Assembly (NCBI GenBank): GCA_024640305.1
Contig: JAHEFG010000002.1
Coordinates: 1-64,000 of the forward strand
From: Gammaproteobacteria bacterium
Lineage (GTDB): Bacteria; Pseudomonadota; Gammaproteobacteria; Steroidobacterales; Woeseiaceae
Reading direction: 5' to 3'
DNA length: 64,000 nucleotides
Under the pieces are notes generated by a model. It was not told the DNA's origin. It searched no databases and was given only the letters and a program-made list of their open reading frames with translations. The position numbers were made by a program, and so were the translations under genes. Below, one piece after another: positions 54,231 to 63,399 of this stretch (its first letter is position 1; each line of letters begins with the position of its first letter).

Positions 54231-56063
54231 TCACAGTGGCAAGTAGCACACCGTATTGGTTAACAGAATCATGATGAACACCAGGCAGGTGACCATCGGT
54301 CCCAGGTAAATCCTGCCTGTCATCCTGAAAAAGTACCGATTGAAGTACGGCAGTACGAACATCATTGGCACCACTGCGAACAGCAGATTCACGTACAGCC
54401 AGCCGTCGGTCCAGTAGACGGTTCCAGTGAGCATGAAGGTCACGTATTGAACCACTACGATCAGGAACAGCCCGAGTGAATTGCCAATACCGGCGAGGAG
54501 CATACTCTTCCATTCGGCCTGACCCTCGGTGCGCATAGCAGCGTTTGCACGCAGTGAATTGGACAGGAAGAAGATGAAAAAGAACGGCACGTACATTATT
54601 AGCAGCAGCAACTCGACTGGCCGAAAAATACGAACGCCCATAAACAGGAAGCGGTAATCGACGTGTAACACGTAGTAAATCGTAAACAACAACAGGAAAT
54701 AGAATACGAACAGAGTCAAGGCAAGCCAAAAGGTGCGCAGCAATTCGGAACGTCCGATCTTCGCACCCCACATGGCTGGCACGACGCCGTGTTGCCTGCC
54801 GTGAAAGCGATAAGCCAGCCAGAACATCAGGTAACCGACGAGCCCATTCAGCACTGCCCACATCATCACCGCGTTGTTCATGCGTTGCGGAAAAAACCAG
54901 GTTTGCTGGCGAGTCGATGCTGCCACAAAGAGTGCTTGCGACAACTCCGACATCGGTATGTAAGAGAAGCATGCGATCAACGCTGCAACAGCGAACAGAC
55001 CCCAGAACAGCGCCCTGCCCCTGCCCTGCGGTCGGGGCAACACCGCTGGAACCGGATGCACAAGGGCCGCGAAAACGGGAACCTGCAACAGCAACCGCCC
55101 CATTGGCACGAGCACAACGAATGCTGCAATTAATGCAATTAGGCTGAACAATTCCTTCCAGTACCAGATCTGGTCGCGGCTTGCGAGACCGCTGTCCAGG
55201 GCGAAGACCTTCTCGAAATACTCAACCTGGTTAGCCGTTGCCTCGACAATGTACGGTTGAAACGGATGCAGGATCCTTTCGTTGTGTACGACGCGTAAAT
55301 TGTTTCGTTCTATGTTGCCGTAATACTTACCGAGCGCCACTTCGTTGACACGCGGCTCCAACGCGTCGCGTCCGCTATTGACGAGGCGCAATGCCTCGGG
55401 TGCTCGACGCATGTCTGCGCTCTTGAGCTCGTTGCGATACGCCCCTTCATCGTAATATGCATAACTCATTCCAACGTTGGAACGAACGTCGCGCAAGACT
55501 TCATCTGTCAACGTCAGGACATAGCCCGAGACGAAAACCGAGTGCAACTTGCTGCGCTTGCCGCTGCGCTGTGCCTCCTTGCCGAAGAAATTCGCCCCTC
55601 GTATCGCCGCGTTACCTCCGGCCGAGTGCCCTGTCGCTCCAATTCGGGACTTGTCAATGTAGTTCAGGTTTGCAGTACTGGCCGCGTAATCAACGACCGC
55701 AAACATTCCATAGCCTTCGGTTGTTGCGGCCATCCTGCTCATGGAAGAACTCGAGCCGCCCTGGGCGTATGGGTCGATAGTAATGGCGACGATACCGCGG
55801 CGCGCCAGCTCAATCGCGATGTTGGACAGTGACTCCTTGGAGCGCTGGAAGCCCGGCACGATGACTACTAATGGAGCTGGATTCTCCCTCGTTGCTGACC
55901 GCGGTTTAAACAGATCCGCGACCAGCCATTGTCCATTTTGTGTCGGTATCTTGATGTCGTGGACCTGCACCCGACCACCTGCGCTTTGCACAAGCGAGGC
56001 TGCTGTGCTTGCGAACAAGACGATCAACAACAAAACCCACAGCAACTTGTTATTTGCAGCCAT
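54231..56063 (-). CDS. Alpha/beta hydrolase fused to a polytopic membrane domain
   Basis: A signal/anchor helix (about 6-24) is followed by an alpha/beta-hydrolase domain (about 35-260) with VVIVPGFQRSKE, DPYAQGGSSSS and the nucleophile elbow GHSAGG (Ser147). From about 305 to the end (610 residues) come eight or more membrane helices with FLFMGVRIFRP and FFLSNSLRANA-type loops. I chose ATG 56063; upstream in-frame ATGs at 56096, 56099 and 56123 have no ribosome binding site either. The hydrolase part would face the periplasm. It is divergent from paralogue D, 121 bp apart. I do not recognise the full-length architecture. Confidence 0.78.
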   Translation of the reverse strand: MAANNKLLWVLLLIVLFASTAASLVQSAGGRVQVHDIKIPTQNGQWLVADLFKPRSATRENPAPLVVIVPGFQRSKESLSNIAIELARRGIVAITIDPYAQGGSSSSMSRMAATTEGYGMFAVVDYAASTANLNYIDKSRIGATGHSAGGNAAIRGANFFGKEAQRSGKRSKLHSVFVSGYVLTLTDEVLRDVRSNVGMSYAYYDEGAYRNELKSADMRRAPEALRLVNSGRDALEPRVNEVALGKYYGNIERNNLRVVHNERILHPFQPYIVEATANQVEYFEKVFALDSGLASRDQIWYWKELFSLIALIAAFVVLVPMGRLLLQVPVFAALVHPVPAVLPRPQGRGRALFWGLFAVAALIACFSYIPMSELSQALFVAASTRQQTWFFPQRMNNAVMMWAVLNGLVGYLMFWLAYRFHGRQHGVVPAMWGAKIGRSELLRTFWLALTLFVFYFLLLFTIYYVLHVDYRFLFMGVRIFRPVELLLLIMYVPFFFIFFLSNSLRANAAMRTEGQAEWKSMLLAGIGNSLGLFLIVVVQYVTFMLTGTVYWTDGWLYVNLLFAVVPMMFVLPYFNRYFFRMTGRIYLGPMVTCLVFIMILLTNTVCYLPL

Positions 56064-56172
56064 ATGAACACAAGGTCTAATAAAGTGGTCGGACATCATC
56101 GGCGCATGACACACTGAAGTCAAAACAGCTCTGCACGCGCGAATAATCTTCCGTAACTGCGCCCGTTTTCCC

Positions 56173-56178
56173 TATAAT
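56173..56178 (+). promoter_or_regulatory. Consensus -10 box (TATAAT) directly before paralogue D
   Basis: A perfect TATAAT ends 6 nt before ATG 56185, so transcription would begin at or next to the start codon. The -35 (around 56149-56154, TTCCGT) is poor. No Shine-Dalgarno sequence is present, consistent with a leaderless mRNA. Confidence 0.5.
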
Positions 56179-56184
56179 GCGTCG

Positions 56185-57735
56185 ATGCGAAAATTCTTCC
56201 AGGAACTTCAGAAGCGACAGGTCATTAAGGTTGGCATCGCTTACCTGATTGTTGCGTGGCTTGCCTTGCAGTTGGCTGACGTCATCTTCCCGGCAATGCA
56301 ATTGCCTGACTGGTCGACGTCGCTGGTACTCGGTCTTCTGATTGTCGGGTTTCCGTTGGCGCTGGTTTTAAGCTGGGTTTTCGATGTCACGCCCGGCGGA
56401 ATTCACCGCGCTGAGCAGAGCACTCAGGAAGATACCGCTGCCAAGCAGGAGAGCAGCGTGTTGCGGGATGGCCCATCGATCGCAGTGTTGCCTTTCCAGG
56501 ATATGAGCGCGGAGAAAGATCAGGAGCACTTTTGCGATGGTCTGACTGAAGAGTTGCTCAATGTACTCACGCGAATTCCCAAGCTCCGCGTCGCATCCCG
56601 GACTTCTTCTTTTTCGTTCAAGGGCAAGAAGACAGACCTCAAAGCCGCTGCCAGGAAATTGCAGGCCGCCCATATCCTGGAAGGCAGCGTGCGTAAATCA
56701 GGCAACAAGATACGCGTCACCGCGCAGCTAATTGAAGCGGCGACCGACTCACATCTCTGGTCGGAAACTTACGACCGCGAACTCGACGATATATTCGTTA
56801 TTCAGGACGATATTGCGGCCAAGATACTCGAGGCAATGCATTTGCGACTGAGTACTGAAGCGCTGCCCGATCCGACTACCGACAATCCGAAAGCCTACGA
56901 ATACTTTCTGCGCGGTCGCGGCTACGCAATCTCTAGCAGCGACCGAGACATTGCCCTGTCACTGGAGATGTTTCAGAAGGCCGTTGACGCGGATCCTGCT
57001 TTCGTTCGCGCCTGGATTGACCTGGCCGAACAGTGCACTTTAAACGCGAACTTCTTTAGCCGAGACGAAAAGTGGCGCCAACTTGCAGACGAGGCAGCGG
57101 CTAAAGCAATGCAACTCGCACCCAACCAGGCCAGTGCCTATGCGGCTCGTGCTTACGCACACAGTGCCAGCGAGCGATTTGTCGAATCCGAACGTGATCT
57201 GCGCAAGGCACTGGAGCTTGACCCGACTTTTGGCAGGGCGTATCACCACCTCGGGCGTGCCGAATTTCACCAGGGGAAAATCGAGCAGGCTATCGACAGC
57301 TTCGAGAAGGCCGCGGAGTTTGACCCGGATGACTATGAGAGTCCGCTGATCGCATCAACAATGTATTTTGTTGCTGGCGATGATGAAGGCGGTCGACGTG
57401 TATCCAGAATCGGGGTCGAACGTGCGGAGAGAATTCTGAAAGATTACCCTGATAATCAGCGCGCTTATTACCTGGGATCGGCGGGTCTGTTTGTTCTCGG
57501 TGAACATGATCGGGCGAAAGAGTGGGCAGAACGAGCCCTGGAACTGAACCCGGATGACCCGGCCACGCGCTATAACTCAGCCTGCTTCTTTTCGAAGTAC
57601 GGCGACTTCGAAAGAGCACTGGATTTGCTTGAAAACTCAGTCATATCTCGATCGTGGATTGAGAATGATGCGGATCTCAACCCGCTGCGAGATCATCCGC
57701 GATTTGCGGCGATTGTCGCGTCTCTTCCTGAATAA
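56185..57735 (+). CDS. TolB-N/TPR membrane protein lacking the third helix (paralogue D)
   Basis: The shortest paralogue, 516 residues. It begins FFQELQKRQVIKVG with two membrane helices (about 15-33 and 45-64) and FDVTPGGIHR. The following linker (about 72-95) is polar (QSTQEDTAAKQES), with no third membrane helix. The TolB-N/FlgO-like domain (about 97-222) then starts directly with IAVLPFQDMSAEKDQ, then DGLTEELLNVL, ASRTSSFSF, LEGSVRK and HLWSETYDR. TPR repeats include ALELDPTFGRAYHHLGRAEF, AAEFDPDDYESP and ALELNPDDPATRYNSA. Two helices would leave the soluble part in the cytoplasm, unlike A, B, C and E. No same-strand partner follows: the next gene is convergent. Confidence 0.87.
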   Translation: MRKFFQELQKRQVIKVGIAYLIVAWLALQLADVIFPAMQLPDWSTSLVLGLLIVGFPLALVLSWVFDVTPGGIHRAEQSTQEDTAAKQESSVLRDGPSIAVLPFQDMSAEKDQEHFCDGLTEELLNVLTRIPKLRVASRTSSFSFKGKKTDLKAAARKLQAAHILEGSVRKSGNKIRVTAQLIEAATDSHLWSETYDRELDDIFVIQDDIAAKILEAMHLRLSTEALPDPTTDNPKAYEYFLRGRGYAISSSDRDIALSLEMFQKAVDADPAFVRAWIDLAEQCTLNANFFSRDEKWRQLADEAAAKAMQLAPNQASAYAARAYAHSASERFVESERDLRKALELDPTFGRAYHHLGRAEFHQGKIEQAIDSFEKAAEFDPDDYESPLIASTMYFVAGDDEGGRRVSRIGVERAERILKDYPDNQRAYYLGSAGLFVLGEHDRAKEWAERALELNPDDPATRYNSACFFSKYGDFERALDLLENSVISRSWIENDADLNPLRDHPRFAAIVASLPE

Positions 57736-57772
57736 GAAGGGCCAGCGTCTTTACTGGCTATCGACAGCCGCG

Positions 57773-58924
57773 TTATTCGTATTTGAAGCGATTGATGGCC
57801 AATGCCGTAACAAGCACCGAGCCGACCAGCAGCGTTGCCACGTTAGGAACTGCGGAAAACGCGCCAGCTTCAAAACTGATCAGCTTGTGTAACGCATCCA
57901 TGGTCCAACCTGTCGGCATGAGTTTTTGCAGACCCTGCATCCAGCCTGGCGTAACTTCGATGGGCCACCAGCAACCGCCAAGAGCCGCAAGCACATTGGC
58001 CGTCAACACACCAAGCCCGGCCGCCTGTGCATCGGTCCGAGCCAGGCTGCCGAGAAGCAATCCTGCTGAGGCGCAGAACGCGGCCCAGCAAGCGAGGACG
58101 AGGATGATCATCGGTACGTCGGGCCCCCACTGCATCTTGAATAGATAAGTTCCAACAAGAACAGCGAAGCCGATCTGCAGCGTGGCGAGGACCATGCGCC
58201 CGCCCCACTTGCCTGCAACCACCTCGGTGCGTGTCATCGGTGCCGATGCGAGTCGCCGCAACAGACCCTGCGTCCGTTCGATCACAAGCATTGAGCTGCC
58301 GCTGGTGAGTAATACAAGTAACGTGAACATAACGACGATGCCGGGAATAGCCTGGTCAAAGCCGCTCGGAATTTCCTGCCGTTGGCCAGCCGCCGACGAA
58401 TCGAGCTGCCATATGCGAGTTTCCGCGTTAAGGGCGGCAAGCACCCCTGTCGACAACGGGCCATCCGATTTTCCGGCAGCCACAACAACATCCGCAAGCA
58501 CCGTGTACAAGCCTCGTTGCATGCGAATGACTTCGTAGTCGCGCGATATCGACGAGGCTGTCGTTTCATAGCTCGCGACAACCGGCTCACCTGCCAAAAC
58601 CTGATCGCTTGGATTGCTGCCAAAGGTCAATACACGTTCAGGAAGGTTGCCGTCGGCATCCGCAACGACCTCTGTCCGCCACTCCGGCACGAAATCGTTC
58701 TCCATCAGGCGCAGGTTTATCTGCTCCTGGAGAAAGCCGGGCTCATTCGCCACGACGACAACCGCCGCAGAGCTCGCACCGGCTATCGTGCCCGAAAAGC
58801 CTGCGGTTACTGTGCCGATGAAGTAGAAGAAGATTGGCGGCATGACAAACAGCCACACAATCGTGCCGCTTTGCCGCAGCTGGTAACGCACATCGTGCCA
58901 GCCAATAAAGATTGCATTCTTCAT
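57773..58924 (-). CDS. ABC-2 type permease
   Basis: The 383-residue protein has an N-terminal membrane helix (about 23-45), a soluble external region of roughly 150 residues, and about five C-terminal membrane helices with LLTSGSSMLVIERTQGLLRRLASAPMTR, the typical ABC-2 coupling stretch. I chose ATG 58924, which overlaps the stop of the preceding permease (ATGA). Together with the permease at 58921 and the ATPase at 60148 it should form a heterodimeric exporter. Substrate unknown. Confidence 0.87.
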   Translation of the reverse strand: MKNAIFIGWHDVRYQLRQSGTIVWLFVMPPIFFYFIGTVTAGFSGTIAGASSAAVVVVANEPGFLQEQINLRLMENDFVPEWRTEVVADADGNLPERVLTFGSNPSDQVLAGEPVVASYETTASSISRDYEVIRMQRGLYTVLADVVVAAGKSDGPLSTGVLAALNAETRIWQLDSSAAGQRQEIPSGFDQAIPGIVVMFTLLVLLTSGSSMLVIERTQGLLRRLASAPMTRTEVVAGKWGGRMVLATLQIGFAVLVGTYLFKMQWGPDVPMIILVLACWAAFCASAGLLLGSLARTDAQAAGLGVLTANVLAALGGCWWPIEVTPGWMQGLQKLMPTGWTMDALHKLISFEAGAFSAVPNVATLLVGSVLVTALAINRFKYE

Positions 58925-60144
58925 GCGCTTGCAAACCCGCTTCGCAGACGCAGGGCACACGCCAGGAGCCCGGCTGCGGCTGCAATAATCACAATCGACC
59001 AGCTGGACGGCGGGATAACCCAGGTACCGACGGCTGTAATCTCGGCGGTTAGCCTGTCTGTAACGAATCCGTTTGGTGCTGCCCGCCCGACAACTGCTAT
59101 CCAGCCAGGCAAAACGGCAAGCGGAAAAAAACTACCGCCGGCCATTAGCAATGGAAATAACAACATCGACGAGATGACATTCGCGGAGCGCCGCGAACTG
59201 AACGACATTTGCAGCAACGACAGCCACGCGAACAATGCGATTCCCGACACAGCAATCCATAGCAAGGACGATGGCAGCTTCACCCACGAGATTCCGTGGT
59301 ACAGAAGACCAAGTGCAAGCGTCAGGCCACCAATAAAACTGATGGTGGCCGCCGCCGCAAGCGCCTTTCCAATCACGAAGCCACTGAGCTGTCCCGGCGC
59401 ATACACAAGCCGTCGCAAAGTCCCCTGCTCCCGTTCGCGCCAATAGTCGTTGGCAAGCCCGTTTGCCGAAAACATGACCGCCATGACTATGATGCCGGGC
59501 AGGAACAGAACAGCAAGCGGCGTGCCGGGATCTGACTCCGGCGGCTCGACAATGCTTAGCTCGATAATCGGCGGAAACAATTGAGGCGCAACGGCCTCGA
59601 ATTTATTTTGCAGCGTAACTGCCATTGCCGCGACAAGCGCATCGTCCGGGTGCTCACCGAAATTCTTGATGGCCTGAATCTCGCTACCGAACAACTGGTG
59701 CAGATAAAAACCGGCGTCCAGGAGTATCTCGGTAACCTCGGTGATAATTCCTGGCAATATTGTTTGTGCGGGGTTGGTCTTCAGCGTAAGCGTTACCGGT
59801 TCCGAGTTCAAAAATGCGTCGCCGAAACCTTTGGGAATAATCAGGAACCCGCTTGCCTCGCCCGCGTTAATTCTAGCGGTACCATCTTCAATGTTTGTCT
59901 TCTCGACTGAGATCAACTCGCCAAGTTCGCCCGCGGAATAGGCTCCGGCAATAAGCTCGCTGAATAAAGACTCATCCTGATCCAGCAATAACATCGTGCC
60001 GTGCGGCTTGGCGCCCTGACCACTCATCAGTGCCGTAATCAAACCGCCTATCAGCAGGGGAATAGCAACCCAGATAAGCGTGGACATCAAGTCCTGGCGC
60101 CAACGCGCAATATCCTTTTTGAAAGAAGACAGCGCGAAACTCAT
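58921..60144 (-). CDS. ABC-2 type permease
   Basis: The 407-residue protein has the same layout as its neighbour: a first membrane helix (about 18-38), an extracytoplasmic region (about 45-215), then FSANGLANDYWREREQGTLRRLVYAPG as the coupling segment and about five membrane helices. It begins 3 bp after the ATPase stop and its own stop overlaps the next permease start. The two permeases are distinct in sequence, so the exporter is likely a heterodimer. Confidence 0.87.
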   Translation of the reverse strand: MSFALSSFKKDIARWRQDLMSTLIWVAIPLLIGGLITALMSGQGAKPHGTMLLLDQDESLFSELIAGAYSAGELGELISVEKTNIEDGTARINAGEASGFLIIPKGFGDAFLNSEPVTLTLKTNPAQTILPGIITEVTEILLDAGFYLHQLFGSEIQAIKNFGEHPDDALVAAMAVTLQNKFEAVAPQLFPPIIELSIVEPPESDPGTPLAVLFLPGIIVMAVMFSANGLANDYWREREQGTLRRLVYAPGQLSGFVIGKALAAAATISFIGGLTLALGLLYHGISWVKLPSSLLWIAVSGIALFAWLSLLQMSFSSRRSANVISSMLLFPLLMAGGSFFPLAVLPGWIAVVGRAAPNGFVTDRLTAEITAVGTWVIPPSSWSIVIIAAAAGLLACALRLRSGFASA

Positions 60145-60147
60145 GAT

Positions 60148-61092
60148 CTATTCGCGCAACTCTTTGCCCGTAAGCAAGAGAAAGAGTGTCTCCAGATTGG
60201 GGCTGCGAAGGCTGGTCTCACTAACGTTGCCACCCGCAACTGACACGGCCTCAAAAATTGCCGGCAAATGTTGCGACGCATTGGAAAGCGTTAGCGTAAT
60301 ACTCTGTTGCTCCTGGCTCACGAACTCGAGATCGTGGTTACCGTTATTACTTAGTGCCTCCATGGCATGCCGCGTCGCATCAGGCGGAAAACTGCCACTT
60401 AGCTGAAGGACATCTCGCGCACCGAGCTTGGCCCGCAATTCGTCAACCGTACCCTGAGCGATGATTTTGCCGTGGTCAATAATGGCAAGCGAATCACAGA
60501 GCCGTTCCGCCTCTTCCATATAGTGCGTTGTGTACAGAATGCAGGCACCCGCGTCGCGCTCCGCCTCAACCAGGTCAAATAGACGCGCTCTCGATTGAGG
60601 GTCAACACCCACCGTCGGTTCGTCCAGCAGAATTACAGGCGGCTTGTGAACAACACCACATCCAAAATTCAAGCGGCGCTTCATGCCGCCGGAAAATTCT
60701 TTAGGCAAATCCTTTGCTCGATCTGCCAGGCCGATATGTTCCAGCACCTCTGCGACCCGCGCATCGAGAGCATCGCCACGCAGACCGTACGCTTTGCCCC
60801 AATAGCGCAGGTTTTCTACAGCCGACAGGTCTTCGTACAAGGCAAGCTCCTGCGGAACGACGCCGAGCTTCTGCCTGGCGGCTTTACTTTCGGCAACGGT
60901 GTCGTGTCCCGCAACGAACGCACGTCCCGATGTCGGTTGCAGTAATCCGGAGATGCAGTTAATCGCTGTGGATTTCCCTGCGCCATTCGGGCCCAGCAAG
61001 CCGAAAACGACGCCCTTGCCTGCGCTAAAGCTGATCCTGTCTACCGCGACGAAGTCACCGTAATTCTTGGAAAGCTCCTCAACCTTGAGCAT
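60148..61092 (-). CDS. ABC transporter ATP-binding protein
   Basis: The 314-residue ATPase has Walker A GPNGAGKST, Q-loop region LGVVPQELALYEDL, signature EFSGGMKRRLNFG and Walker B VILLDEPTVGVDPQSR, followed by TTHYMEEAERLCD. A C-terminal extension of about 90 residues matches DrrA/NatA-type exporters. It lies 30 bp after paralogue E and 3 bp before the first permease on the same strand, so E and the three exporter genes form one likely operon. Confidence 0.92.
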   Translation of the reverse strand: MLKVEELSKNYGDFVAVDRISFSAGKGVVFGLLGPNGAGKSTAINCISGLLQPTSGRAFVAGHDTVAESKAARQKLGVVPQELALYEDLSAVENLRYWGKAYGLRGDALDARVAEVLEHIGLADRAKDLPKEFSGGMKRRLNFGCGVVHKPPVILLDEPTVGVDPQSRARLFDLVEAERDAGACILYTTHYMEEAERLCDSLAIIDHGKIIAQGTVDELRAKLGARDVLQLSGSFPPDATRHAMEALSNNGNHDLEFVSQEQQSITLTLSNASQHLPAIFEAVSVAGGNVSETSLRSPNLETLFLLLTGKELRE

Positions 61093-61122
61093 AAGAGTTC
61101 CTATCGCTGCTGCGCAAAATTC

Positions 61123-63261
61123 TTATTGAATAAAAATGCCTACTGCAGGCACCGGGTCCCAACCCAGCTTGGCACGCTCGCTATTAATGGCGTCCAGGTT
61201 TCGTTGTTCCAGAGCCAGAAACCTTGGGTCGTTAGCCATCGGCAAGAATGCGGTATTGTAGGCAAAGCCCTGCCATCGCGATCCTTTCTCGAACGCTTGG
61301 CGCAGTCTTTCCAACGACTGATCGTAATCGCCGACCAGCGCCAGATAAGATGCCCATCGTTCGTCCTGATCCGAACCAATCATGCCCTGCGCCGTGCCTT
61401 CGTCCAACGTCACCTTGTACGCTGCCAGCAGGGCATCGCGCTCTTCGTGGCGCCCTAGTGCGTCCATTGCCGGGACGAAGAGCAATAGAAAATCGTCCAA
61501 ACCCAAAGCAGTAATTATTGACGGTGAATCAATATACTCATCATAAAAACCTACAATTGCCTCGAAATCGCCGACGTAGTTAGAACCTGTCAAATAGAAA
61601 TTGAGCGTCAAGGGCTCCAGTGGGCTCAGCTCCAGTCGTTTACGCAGCTGCGGTAATGCATCGTCCCACTCGCCCGATAAGAAATTGCGCATAATTCCAA
61701 ATTGCGGTGGCACAATCTCGAGCGCCTCTTCAAACTCCTGCAACCCTACGAGTGTAAATGCCGTTTGTGAAGAAATGGACGGAGTGTCCGGCGCAATAGC
61801 GTAGGCTGATCGAAAGGCTCGAAGTGCATCGGCAAGCTGCCCGGCGCCGCGCTTCAATTCGCCATCGGCAGAATGAAAATTTGCGGAATCCTGGTGAAAT
61901 GGCCGCAATCGATCGAGTATCGCCCTGGCCTCATCCTGCCGCCCCAAACTGGCGTATGTACGAGCTAGATTCGAGTTTGGCACCAGCCAAAGCGGATCTA
62001 TGGCCGTGGCTTCTCTGTAAAAACCCAGCGACTCCTCGACCCGACCTTCTGCCCCCGCCGAGTTCCCAAGCCACGTCCAGGCATTAGACAAGGAAGGATT
62101 TAGCTCAACAGCGCGCAGGAGCGCCTGCTTTGCCTCATCCCACTTGAGGTCCGAATTGAGCATCAACCCTCGAACCGCATATGCGTCAGCGAAATTGGGA
62201 TCAATTTCTATGGCGCGATCCAACAATGGCGTGGCCAATTCCCGTGCCTCTTGTGGATCCAGGTTTCCGTATGCATAGAGCGAATCACCTCTCAGCAACA
62301 TCAGTGTCTCTGCCAATGACGATAAAGCGGGCGGAAAGTCCGGTTCAACGGCAATGATTTCTTCCAGGATCACTCGTGCCTCGAGGAGATTCGCATTAGA
62401 GCGCGTTGTGATTTTCTTACGTGCAGCCAGGTATTTCTCGTACACAGCAATACCGACTTCGTGCGTCTGCAATACAGGCGCCTCGTCTCCCAGCAAGTTG
62501 CCCCGCAACTCTTTGACGATCGCGGCTGAGATTTCATCCTGGACGGCGAAGACGTCCTGAAGTTCGCGGTCGTAGGTTTCGGACCAGAGGTGAAAACCAT
62601 CACTGACCTTGATGAGCTGCGCCGTTATCCGCAACCTGTCGCCGTCCTTGCGAACAGACCCTTCAAGCACATTCTGCACACCGAGTGCGTTGCCTATTTC
62701 GCGCAGATCTTCGTTGCGGCCTTTGAATGCAAATGATGATGTACGACCAGCAACCTTCAGCGCTTTGAGTTTCGCAAGTCCGTTCAGAATTTCTTCGGTG
62801 ATACCGTCGGAAAAATAGTCCTGGTCTTTATTCGGTGACATATCGGTAAATGGCAAGACGGCGATAGACACATCACCGTCGGCAACCGATTGCTCTACAG
62901 GCTCTGGAGTGCGGGGAAACAAGAATCGTTCACCAGCTACAAAAACGACGACGAGTGCAAGTGCGGCGAGAGTCACGTGGTTGAGCTTTTTGCCCGTCGC
63001 TGCTGTTATCGACTGCTCGCGATCCACCTCTTTTTGCAGCTTGATGCCTTCCGGCGTTAGTTCGAATGCCCACGCGAACACCAGGGTTGGAACGATACCC
63101 AATACAGCCAGGAGAAAGATCAGGGAGTTAACCCATTCCGGAAGACGCAAAGCCGGTACAGCCATGTCGGCAACCTGCAGCACGAGCCACGACATGACAG
63201 CGTAGGCCATGGCAACCCTGAAGACGTTTCTACGCTTGATTTCCTGGAACAGGGTAGACAT
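61123..63261 (-). CDS. Membrane-anchored TolB-N/TPR protein (paralogue E)
   Basis: I chose ATG 63261 (GGGAG with 5-nt spacing) over a start 36 bp upstream, giving 712 residues beginning MSTLFQEIKRRNVFRVA. Two membrane helices (about 16-34 and 43-63), FELTPEGIKL, a third helix (about 92-109) and the TolB-N/FlgO-like domain (about 128-250; IAVLPFTDMSPNKDQ, DGITEEILN, AGRTSSFAF, LEGSVRK, HLWSETYDR) follow. The TPR array includes AIEIDPNFADAYAVRG, AVELNPSLSNAWTWLG and ATAIDPLWLVPNSNLA. It heads the ABC-2 exporter operon and is divergent from the DUF885 gene (138 bp). Confidence 0.88.
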   Translation of the reverse strand: MSTLFQEIKRRNVFRVAMAYAVMSWLVLQVADMAVPALRLPEWVNSLIFLLAVLGIVPTLVFAWAFELTPEGIKLQKEVDREQSITAATGKKLNHVTLAALALVVVFVAGERFLFPRTPEPVEQSVADGDVSIAVLPFTDMSPNKDQDYFSDGITEEILNGLAKLKALKVAGRTSSFAFKGRNEDLREIGNALGVQNVLEGSVRKDGDRLRITAQLIKVSDGFHLWSETYDRELQDVFAVQDEISAAIVKELRGNLLGDEAPVLQTHEVGIAVYEKYLAARKKITTRSNANLLEARVILEEIIAVEPDFPPALSSLAETLMLLRGDSLYAYGNLDPQEARELATPLLDRAIEIDPNFADAYAVRGLMLNSDLKWDEAKQALLRAVELNPSLSNAWTWLGNSAGAEGRVEESLGFYREATAIDPLWLVPNSNLARTYASLGRQDEARAILDRLRPFHQDSANFHSADGELKRGAGQLADALRAFRSAYAIAPDTPSISSQTAFTLVGLQEFEEALEIVPPQFGIMRNFLSGEWDDALPQLRKRLELSPLEPLTLNFYLTGSNYVGDFEAIVGFYDEYIDSPSIITALGLDDFLLLFVPAMDALGRHEERDALLAAYKVTLDEGTAQGMIGSDQDERWASYLALVGDYDQSLERLRQAFEKGSRWQGFAYNTAFLPMANDPRFLALEQRNLDAINSERAKLGWDPVPAVGIFIQ

Positions 63262-63357
63262 CGCTACTCCCAGAATGGCAAGGCCGTATGGTAGCAAGCG
63301 CGAGCTGTGGGGTCATGCGCTGGATCGTGCGGCGCATAGACTGCATCATCAACTCGT

Positions 63358-63363
63358 TATACT
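63358..63363 (+). promoter_or_regulatory. Possible -10 box for the DUF885 gene
   Basis: TATACT matches the -10 consensus at 5 of 6 positions, 36 bp before ATG 63400. No good -35 is visible at the right spacing. Confidence 0.3.
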
Positions 63364-63399
63364 GTGTCGCTCGACGGATAATCAGGGGATATCACACCA

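Noticed and set aside
54151..54972. 273-codon minus-strand frame overlapping the membrane alpha/beta hydrolase
   Set aside because: Same strand but different frame from a protein with clear membrane helices and nucleophile motif; Arg/His-rich composition typical of an out-of-frame reading.
56185..57735. Adenylate cyclase, a label sometimes given to TolB-N/TPR proteins
   Set aside because: No cyclase catalytic domain is present in any of the five paralogues.
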